From Eledone cirrhosa (Eukaryota > Mollusca > Cephalopoda > Octopoda > Eledonidae), in assembly GCA_964016885.1 (NCBI GenBank), contig OZ024740.1, positions 205,738,407 through 205,802,406 on the forward strand: a stretch of 64,000 nt of DNA, read 5' to 3'. Positions 1 through 10,400 of the stretch are shown here, piece after piece. Every line of letters begins with the position of its first letter. The first letter of the stretch is position 1. The notes beneath the pieces were generated by a model. That model ran no database searches. It saw nothing but the letters and a program-made list of their open reading frames with translations, and was not told the origin of the DNA. The translations under genes were made by a program, and so were the position numbers.

Positions 1-245
1 TCCTGAGGGTTGTGGGAGCAAAATCCTCAAGCACTCCTTCCAGTGGGTCCTGTCAGAAGTAACCGTCTCCAACTGATCTGGCTGGATCCCCAAGTAAGAC
101 CAGCCAAGCTCATGGATGTTATCCAACTATCTTGCTCAGGGTCTACCACTGGGTCTCCTGTCAGTTGGTTTTGCCCATAAAATCTGTCCAGTGATTCTTT
201 CCTGAGACATTCTAACCACATGCCTGTAGTATAGGAGCTGTAATC
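1..245 (-). mobile_element. Non-LTR retrotransposon C-terminal fragment, copy 1
   Basis: Read on the minus strand this matches the better preserved copy at 1898-2122 over its whole length. It encodes the end of a LINE ORF2, with the pattern ITGQIL, AKPTDRR, GRP and WKECL. Stops and frame changes break this copy and it runs off the left edge. The LINE clade is not assigned. Confidence 0.65.
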
Positions 246-900
246 TCTCAATTCAGAGAAGTAGCAGCTCTACCTGGAGTGACTCTCTGATCTCCAAGCT
301 ATGCACTCTATTGAGTAACGTTACTCCAAAGACTCTTCAGGGGAATCCCATTTCAGCCGCTTGTATTCGCGATCATATTCTTTCAGTCACTACCCAAGAT
401 TCATGACCATAGGTAAGGGTAGGCACAAATAAGAATTAAGAAACAATAATAATGATCCTAATAAATTAAACAACCAACATTGGAAGCAAATTCCTTCACC
501 CGTGTGTGTCCATTCTGCTACAATGAGGATATCATCATCATATTTTTATACTAACTAATGAATATAATTTTTTCTTTTTCAAAGAATCTCTGATAAAAGA
601 ATTTTCTTCCAATATAGGTTGTCTTAATTTATTAGGATGATTAATATTGTTTCTTAATTCCAGAAACTGCAATTAGGGATATGATCTAAGTGTAACTTTC
701 TTGTATTAGTTTGTTTCACGTTGTATCTTCCTTCTCTTTTGGAGGTTTTGGTATAAGTTAAACTGGGTTTATATACTTCTCTGATCTAGGAATTCTTAGC
801 TGTCTTGTTTATAGAGATGTTTTCTATATTAATGACAATTTTCTTTTCTCTGTTACTTACATACATATACATGTGTGTATGTGTGCATGTGTGTGTATTA
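246..900. other. AT-rich region with a small inverted repeat
   Basis: No exon or known repeat core was found. Arms of about 35 bp at 432-467 and 625-660 are inverted copies of one another, centred on ATTAAGAAACAAT, enclosing about 160 bp. This may be a small hairpin element. The missing last exon of TMEM147 was looked for here on the minus strand and not found. Confidence 0.4.
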
Positions 901-904
901 AAAA

Positions 905-1230
905 AAAAATGCCCCCATTGGTCATGAATGACCATACTTTTGCACCTAAAAAGTTTCCCTCTGAGGCACAAGCCTGGGCAAGATTTGTTTGTGGAAGACC
1001 AACATTTGTCCATGAATAGAAGCCTCCACTCTCCTGGTTTTGTCCAAGGGAAAGGCAATGACTGATAAAGCTTGACACCAGAGATATTGCAACTCATTTC
1101 TACAGCTGAGTGAACTGGAGCAACGTGAAATAAGGTGTCTTGCTCAAGGACACAATGCATCAGATGGTTTGAGAATTAAACTCACAACCTCTAAATTGCA
1201 AGCCCAATGCTCTAACCACTAAGCCATGCG
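905..1230 (-). mobile_element. tRNA-derived SINE (family A)
   Basis: On the minus strand it starts with a tRNA-like head (GGCTTAGTGGTTAGAGCATT, then GGTTGTGAGTT as a B-box-like element). The conserved body follows (CTTGAGCAAGACAC, CTCAGCTGTAGAAATGAG). It aligns along its length with the plus-strand copy at 6068-6400. It lies in the last visible TMEM147 intron or 3' flank. Confidence 0.8.
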
Positions 1231-1302
1231 AATGTGTGTGTATACACACATATATATATATATATATATGTGTGTATACACACATATATATATATATATA
1301 TA
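1231..1302. repeat. TG/TA microsatellite
   Basis: Two TGTGTGTATACACACA blocks alternate with TA runs, making a self-complementary simple repeat next to the SINE head. Confidence 0.85.
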
Positions 1303-1334
1303 ATGGTTAATATTGCTGGAAAATGGTTACTTAC

Positions 1335-1456
1335 TCAACAATGAGGGGTCTGAAAGAACTGAGTAATAGAAGTACGAAAACAACTGGGAAAAGTGATTTG
1401 CGGAGATCGCTTCGTGTCCAAAGCCACACCAAGAGTGCTGTTGAGATGTGTTGAAT
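1335..1456 (-). CDS. TMEM147: TMEM147 exon 5
   Basis: The acceptor is TTCTAG just right of 1456 and the donor GTAAGTAACC at 1334-1325. It enters in phase 0 and leaves after two bases. The 40 codons encode a hydrophobic stretch ([17 protein letters not shown]) matching the penultimate membrane segments of the family. Confidence 0.88.
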
Positions 1457-4400
1457 CTAGAATTAAATAAATAAAAGAACAAAACTCTGATTTCAATATT
1501 TCTTTCATTGTAATAATCCCCATGCAACAAAAGTTCATATATCAATTATTTCATTAATGCTTTCTATGTTTGTCACAGCCTGAGGCTCGACTGGTCAGAG
1601 AACCTTGACTTGCTTGTATAGTCCATATCTTGTATAGTTTTTAAAGCAGAATGGCCCTCCTAATGCTAATCACTTTACAGAGTGTACTGGGTGCATTTAA
1701 AAATGAGATAATTGAAATATTTAAAATTAAAATAAAGAAATAATATAAAAGAGTTTTGGTTTTTTTAATAAGAAACAATTTAATATTAAATCTATAAGTA
1801 CCATCATCATCATTTTCATATCTATTATTCCATGTTTGTATGGGTCAGAAAAGGGCTTCTCAAATATTTTACTTAAGAGACCTTTTTCTTCGCCTACTTA
1901 TTCCTGAGAGAGTTGTGGGGGCAGAGTCCTCAAACACTCCTTCCAGCGGGTCCTGTCAGAAGCAACCGTCTCTAACTGATCCGGCTGAATCACCAAGTGT
2001 GACCATCCAAGCTCATGGATGTTATCCAACCATCTTGCTCGGGGTCTACCCCTGAGTCTCCTGTCAGTTGGTTTTGCCCGTAAAATCTGTCCAGTGATTC
2101 TTTCCTGAATCATTCTAACCACGTGCCCATAGTATCAGAGCTGTGGCTCTACCTAAGAGACCCATTGTAACAAAACGTAATTTCTATTCATCCCAAAACA
2201 TTTTAACTGAGTATAAAATTACAAAACATAATTTACCAATGTTTAATACAACTTACACGAGAAAAGAATCAGTAAACTATAAATGTACATTTAATGCTTT
2301 AAAGTCAAATTGTTTGTTCATTTAAATTACTTGTTCATATAGAATGGTCCATTAGTAAATGATATATCACTAATGACCATCACAACCAGTCAGGTATTCT
2401 GTTAGGCGTAAAATATCTGACAGCTGTTCTACATGATCCAGTCACTGTTGTCCTGCTATAAAGAGAGTGATAATGGAAAACTAGTAAATTCATCTCCTGT
2501 GGACTCCTAAGATTTTATTCACCCCTAGGAATCTATATGGACCACTTTGAAAAGCCCTGGGTTAGACAAATAAATACAATTTAGAAATAAATGCAACTTA
2601 CCAAACTGACATTTGAGTCAAAACTCATTTGGATAAATTTCCAATCAAACTCAATACCTCTTGCTCCAACCCAAAGGGGAATGAACCTGCAAGAAACATT
2701 GTCTAAAATTACTTTAGGGCAAGATTAAACCTTCCCAATATAAAATCATTTGAAATCAGTTCTGGTCCTACAATATTTTAAAGAATTTATATTTCTCTAA
2801 AAAAAACACCCATCATTATTTTATGTGAGAATCTTTCTTAATTTATGGTCCAACTTCTTGATTATTTTCAAAATTATTTTAATATCATAGGCAATGCCTT
2901 TCATTAGAAATATGGTAACAAAAGGGTTAAATATATTTTTCTAACTTATAGTGAACAACCAGAAATATCTGGCCAGGTTGGTAGAAGGTATGAGAATAAG
3001 CTAGATTGCCTATGACTCCTTTTGAAAAGATATACCCTTCAAATTTCATCTACCTGGGTATACAACTATTGCCTACAACCTGGAATATATATGTATATAT
3101 ATCATCATTATCATTTTACGTCCGCTTTTCCCCGCTTTCAAGGGTGGGACGGGAACTGATTCTGGCTTGCAGAGTGTACTGAGTGCATTATATTGTAACA
3201 CCAGCATTAGGGACGATGTCATGTCATTGACATGAGTGAAAAGTCCCCGTAATCTTTTTTGGGGGGCTTGGACGTTGTCATGTCCTTGATGTAACAGAAT
3301 AGTCTTCTAAATCCTTTTATTAATATCAAGGAAGTAGTATTGCAGTACTATGCTCTTACTATGCATGAAGACAACACAGATAGATTCTTGAAAATCACAG
3401 GAAACACTAACCCTTTCATGAGGACCAAACATGTCACCATGAAATCTGCATCTCAAAAGACTAGGCTTCTTCTTTTGAAACAGAAAACATTTTCACATCT
3501 AACCAGTTTATACTTTACAAAGCTCTAGTGTGACCCACAGAGTACTGCTCACATAGCTGGGACAGTACTGCTCTATAGCTGGACAGTACTGTTCTATAGC
3601 TGAGACAATACTGCTCTATAGCTGAGGTAGTACTGCTCTGTAGCTGGGACAGTGCTGCTCTATAGCTGGGACAGTGCTGTTCTATAGCTGGGACAGTGCT
3701 GCTCTATAGCTGGGACAGTGCTGCTCTATAGCTGAGACAGTGCTGTTCTATAGCTGGGACAGTATTGCTCTATAGCTGGGACAGTGCTGTTCTATAGCTG
3801 GGACAGTGCTGCTCTATAGCTGGGACAGTGCTGCTCTATAGCTGAGACAGTGCTGCTCTATAGCTGGGACAGTGCTGCTCTATAGCTGGGACAGTGCTGT
3901 TCTATAGCTGGGACAGTGCTGTTCTATAGCTGGGACAGTGCTGCTCTATAGCTGGGACAGTGCTGCTCTATAGCTGAGACAGTGCTGCTCTATAGCTGGG
4001 ACAGTACTGCTCTGTAGCTGGGACAGTACTGCTCTGTAGCTGGGACAGTACTGCTCTATAGCTGGGACAGTACTGCTCTATAGCTGGGACAGTACTGCTC
4101 TGTAGCTGGGACAGTGCTGCTCTATAGCTGGGACAGTGCTGCTCTATAGCTGAGACAGTGCTGCTCTATAGCTGGGACAGTATTGCTCTATAGCTGAGGT
4201 AGTACTGCTCTGTAGCTGGGACAGTGCTGCTCTATAGCTGGGACAGTGCTGCTCTATAGCTGAGACAGTGCTGCTCTATAGCTGAGACAATACTGCTCTA
4301 TAACTGAGGTAGTACTGCTCTGTAGCTGAGACAATACTGCTCTATAGCTGAGGTAGTACTGCTCTGTAGCTGAGACAATACTGCTCTATAGCTGAGGTAG

Positions 4401-7400
4401 TACTGCTCTGTAGCTGGGACAGTGCTGTTCTATAGCTGGGACAGTGCTGTTCTATAGCTGGGACAGTATTGCTCTATAGCTGGGACAGTGCTGTTCTATA
4501 GCTGGGACAGTGCTGCTCTATAGCTGGGACAGTGCTGCTCTATAGCTGAGACAGTGCTGCTCTATAGCTGGGACAGTGCTGCTCTATAGCTGGGACAGTG
4601 CTGTTCTATAGCTGGGACAGTGCTGTTCTATAGCTGGGACAGTGCTGCTCTATAGCTGGGACAGTGCTGCTCTATAGCTGAGACAGTGCTGCTCTATAGC
4701 TGGGACAGTACTGCTCTGTAGCTGGGACAGTACTGCTCTGTAGCTGGGACAGTACTGCTCTATAGCTGGGACAGTACTGCTCTATAGCTGGGACAGTACT
4801 GCTCTGTAGCTGGGACAGTGCTGCTCTATAGCTGGGACAGTGCTGCTCTATAGCTGAGACAGTGCTGCTCTATAGCTGGGACAGTATTGCTCTATAGCTG
4901 AGGTAGTACTGCTCTGTAGCTGGGACAGTGCTGCTCTATAGCTGGGACAGTGCTGCTCTATAGCTGAGACAGTGCTGCTCTATAGCTGAGACAATACTGC
5001 TCTATAACTGAGACAATACTGCTCTGTAGCTGAGACAATACTGCTCTATAGCTGAGGTAGTACTGCTCTGTAGCTGAGACAATACTGCTCTATAGCTGAG
5101 GTAGTACTGCTCTGTAGCTGGGACAGTACTGCTCTATAGCTGGGACAGTGCTGCTCTATAGCTGGGACAGTGCTGCTCTATAGCTGAGACAGTGCTGCTC
5201 TATAGCTGGGACAGTATTGCTCTATAGCTGGGACAGTATTGTTCTATAGTTGGACAATACTGTTCTATAGCTGGACAATACTGTTCTATAGCTGAAACAG
5301 TACTGCTCTATAGCTGGGATGGTAGAAGAAACCATAAATCAGCAATTTCCAATTTTTTCGCTAACATGGACCCGAAGCTTTGAAAGTGCTGTCTCCTGAA
5401 TAACCCTCTGGACCCCCATTTATACCACAAGTTTGTCTTTTGAACAATCTCATTCACCCCCACTACTATTCCATGTCTCTCTAGAACAATTTCATGGACC
5501 CCTACTTCTGCTTAGGGATCCACAGTTGATGGGTTGGGAAATGTTGATATAAATGATTACAAAACTTTTCAGAATTTTGTCAAATGCTATGCAAATAAAA
5601 TCTATAGAAATACAGTTTAAAAGTGTAGGTGCTTGGCTTAGTGGTTTCGATTCATGGACCTGGCTGTTCAGTGTGTTTTTGAGCAAGATGCTTCATTTCA
5701 CATTGCTTTTCATGATAGGACTTGGGGTCCTGTCATTCAGAAACCTCCTATGAGATTCAACCTTGTAGGAGGCCAGATGAACTTGCACAGGAGTGAACTG
5801 AAATTATTTTTTTAAAAATTCAATTCATTCAAGTGTAAGGAAATAAAGTTTGAAGCAATACAACTTACCTGGTCATAATAAGTTCAGCTGTAGCCCAACC
5901 CATACCAGCAATGAGAAACTTAAGTTGACCTTTGGCAGGAATGGAGTTCATCAGAAGATAAAGACCTACTAGGTCAGCAAGATCAACAAAACATTTTAAT
6001 GTTTCCTGCAAAGAGAAAAAAAAACCCATTAGAATTCTAGTTTAATGTAATTTAAAGAATTGTATAAAAGGCACCTGGCTTAGTGGTTAGAGCATTGGGC
6101 TTGCAATTGGTAGGTTATGAGTTTGATTATCAGACCGGGTGATGTGTTGTGTCCTTGAGCAAGACACTTTATTTTGTGTTACTCCAGTTTACTCAGCTGT
6201 AGAAATGAGTTGCGATGTCACTAGTGCCAAGCTGTATCGGCCTTTTCCTTTCCCTTGGGCAACATTGGTGCAGCGAAGAGGGGAAATTGGAATGCAAGGG
6301 CGACTGCTGGTCTCCCACAAACAACCTTGCCCGGACTTGTGACATGGAGGTACAAATCCCATGGTCACTTGTGACTGAAGAGGGTCTTTACCCTCTACCC
6401 TATAAAAGGCACCTAACACACTAGAAAGTAGCTGGTGTTCAAACGGTAACAACAAAGGATAGAGTGGACTTTAGTAATATCAAGGATATAACAATGTCTC
6501 TAGTGCTGATGCAATGACAAAATGCACCCAGTACACTCTGAATTTCCTTTTCAACCATATATCTTAAAACTGACTGAGCTATTTCTGAAGAAAATATACA
6601 GAAGCAGAAAGTTCCAAACAGAAGTGGAATCTAAAATAAAAAGAGTTTAATTGAACAATAATTGAAATTTTGTAAAGTAGTTTGATGATTGAACAAAGAC
6701 AATGTAAAGTGGACTCTTTATTCTTGTTGAGGACCTTTAGTGATAGGACTACCATCATAAAATGCACCCAGTACAGTTTGAAAAGTGCTTGGTGTTAGGA
6801 TGGGCATTCAGACATAGAAACCAAACCAAAACTTGGAATGATGTAGTCTTTGACCTATCTAGGAGGACAGTAACTTCAAAGAAGAACTGACATGGATCTT
6901 GATAACCTGTCCAATCCATGCCAACATGGAAAGCAGATGTAAATTGATGTTGATGCTATTCATTATCATAGTCCAAGGCAAGAGAGGTAGAGGGAGCATG
7001 TTTTGCTTATATGCTGTATATTTGAAATAATTTATATAGCTAGACACCCTTCTTAATGCCAACCTCTTTACAGAATGTACTAGGAGCATTTTATTGTGGC
7101 CCTAGCACTATCATTTTACAGTGTGCACCAGTTGCATTTTATTGTGGCCCCAGCTCTAGCACTTTATCGAGTATAGTGGGTGAATTTTATCACAGCACTA
7201 ACTGAACCACTTTAATGAGTATACTGGGTGCATTTTATCACAGCACTAGCTCTACCACATTATCTAGTATACTGGGTGCATTTTATCACGGCACTAGCTC
7301 TACCACATTATCGAGTATATTGGGTGAATTTTATCACATCACTAGCTCTACAACTTTACTGGGCGCATTTTATCATGGCTCCAGCACTACCACTTACAGC

Positions 7401-10400
7401 TATGATGATATTGATGGTGATAAAGAAAAAAATGAAGGTGTAATTTGCCAACTGACCCCAACAACATCCAAAGAGTCCGAGCTAAATTCTGTAGCTGGAA
7501 AGAAGGTCGCTAACACCAACATCTTACATAGTTGAGTAAAAAGGTACGCTGTTCCAGCCTGGACACATTTCCAGAAAGCACTGTATTCAGCCCTGAAATA
7601 GATTAAAAGAAAAAATATTAACTGAAATTTCACGTTGAACCCTTTCATTACCATATTTCTAATGAAAGGGTCATGATTTTAATTATTCAGTGAAATTCCG
7701 TTATAATGAAATTCATGATGTATAAAAAAGAATTTGTAGTAATGAAAAATTCTTTATAATGAGATTGAAACAAATTGAGCATTTGTTTGTTATTGGGAGT
7801 GATTCAATAACAAACTGGTGTCTGGAACATTATTTAAAGATTTTTAAATACAATTATGACAGAAGGTTTTTAGATAGATATAAACACTTTATAACAAACA
7901 GTTTTGTCTCATTTAACTAAAGACAGTTTGGTATGAAAAGGTTTAATTAGCCAGATAAGAGGACGGCTATTAACATATATACTGTTTTACTGATGAAAGA
8001 AAGAATATTGGGTTTCTTCACCAAACTTTTACAAAGCTGTTTGTGGATTGCATACACACATATATATATATATATATAAATAAAAACTAGAGAACCACTT
8101 GATCACCTATAGCTCAGGTGAGCACACTAGCCAAATAAATGTTATCTTCACCAACAAGATAGAGTGATGGTTGTAAACACAAACTCACTGCCTGGTGAGG
8201 AATGCACATCCCAACAACAGAATTATAAAAGCTGAAATTGCACATTTAAATCTCTCAAAGTAGATAACATAGGATTGCGATCTCTGGTGTTATGTTGTAG
8301 TGCAGAAGACCTGCCTTCTGCACAGGATAGAGCAAACATCTAGAAGACACTAGTCTGCACCAATCTTCTCCCCTACCCCATCCCCAATTCACCCTTCTCA
8401 GTCATAGAGCCCCCCTTTCTCTCCAGCTACATATCCTACTCACCTCGTCCATGTCCAACTTACATACATGTTCCCCCTGACCCTTACCTGCCTCACTCCT
8501 GATACACCTCTCCGGTCCAACCCATGCATACAAGCTTGGAAAACTAGACATGCTCCACATCTGATCTCCCACAACAAAAAAAAGCACTAAATCCACCCTG
8601 TATGGTGATCTGGCACCACTAAAAATAAAAGCATCATGCAATCCACACTGTAATGTGGTTAGCGTTAGGAAAAGGGCATCCAGCTGTAGAAACCTAGCCA
8701 AAATACAGAGCAAGACATGGTCACTTAACCAGACTTGTTTCACAATGTGACAACTCGTCTAACTAATGCAAGTGTGGAAAAATGGACATTAAACAATAAA
8801 TTAAAAATTAGAATACACAGCCCCCTCCCCAGTTTTACATATCAAAGTTAGCTTGGCGGAAGTAATTGGAATTGAAAAGTTATACATACGGGTATTAAAT
8901 TCAAAAATTCTAACCACCCTAAAACTAAAAAGCCCAGCTGAGGGCACAAATAAATTGGTACGGCCGTCGCTAGTAGGGTCCCCCACCGCAGGGGGCGCCT
9001 CCCATTAAATCCAGCCCTGGATGCACACAACTAATAATATGTGAAGAGGAACAGCAACTATTGTCCTCAGATCGTGTCCAACTTGCTAGCTGCTACTGTG
9101 ACCACTGCTAGAATCTACAGGTGAGAGTGCAATATGTCCTGGCATATTGCACTCCATCCCATCTCCGACTGCCAGAGTGTGCAGTATGGTCATTAGTTTA
9201 GTGGGAGCATGGTATAACTGGAAAAACAGATTTGAGTGTCACACCTGGTTGTATGGTTATCTGTGCATCATAGACCTGAGTGATAAAAGCTGATCTGAGA
9301 CTCCACAACAACAGTTGTCATCAGCATTTTTATGTCTACCTTTCCATGCTTGTATAGGTTGGATGAGTCTTCTACAGTTCAGCTTCTCTCAACCAACTGC
9401 GTTCTCTTGTCATTTCCTCTGTGAAGTTCAGTGTCCTAAGATCAGTTCTCATCCCGTCTGTCCAAGCCTTCCTCTTCTACAGTTACCTTTTACTTGGAGC
9501 TCCTATCACTTCTTCATCCAATGATCATCATCCTTACCATACACATGTCTGTACCAGCACAATCTTCTCTTTTGTACAGTGTATCTGATACCTCTTATGT
9601 CCCATTTTATTATCATATAGATATGTTTACTAATGGATTCATGACATACACAACAATTGGAATTGTAGTAATATGTAGTGTCAAAAGCCAAATAAAAAAA
9701 CATTAGATTTCATAGCAAGAGACACAAATTTATATCAAATTAACACTCTATAATTGTAAGGTAGTGGTACCTGTGCCATGACAAAAACCACTCAGTTCCC
9801 TCTGTAAGGTAGTAGTGCTGGTGTCACGAAAAACACTCACTACATGCTGTAAAGTGGTTGGTATTAGGAAGAGCATGAAGCCAAAGAAAACAAACTCCAA
9901 AATGGAGAGTATGAGCAAGATGTGGTCACCTAATGTAACAGCTCATCTAAGCCATGCAAACGTGGAAAATAGATGTTATACAGTGATGATTATATATGTA
10001 TATTGTTTGTCAACATTCAAATGGGCTCATAGCGGACATTTAAAGCAGTTGATTTTGAACATTTTATTGCTAATATTGTTTGAAATGTGTACTGTTTTTC
10101 AATGTTCAAACGTGCTTATGGTAGACATTTAATGAGTTGATTTCAGAGATTTGATGTAGCTGACTTCTCAATATCCTGCTCTATCGCCCCATCCACAAAC
10201 CCCAACTCAATTGGAGAAGTCATTTTATGTTTAAAATGTATGAGATGCGACAGAGCACATCCTCTTATTTTTAAGACATACCACAAAACAAAATAGAACA
10301 CACCACCCATGCCCTCCCACCCTTCGTCCCATTAAGTCCTGAACTTCAAGTGTCAATGTTGGCACGATGACGGGAAGGGCTTGAACCAGATTCCTAACAG

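Noticed and set aside
1..1330. The final TMEM147 exon
   Set aside because: No minus-strand acceptor followed by a phase-2 frame with the expected hydrophobic C-terminus was found. It is taken to lie outside the window.
3545..5318. Regular repeats considered as a CRISPR array
   Set aside because: Units are contiguous 22-mers without unique spacers, in an animal gene intron.
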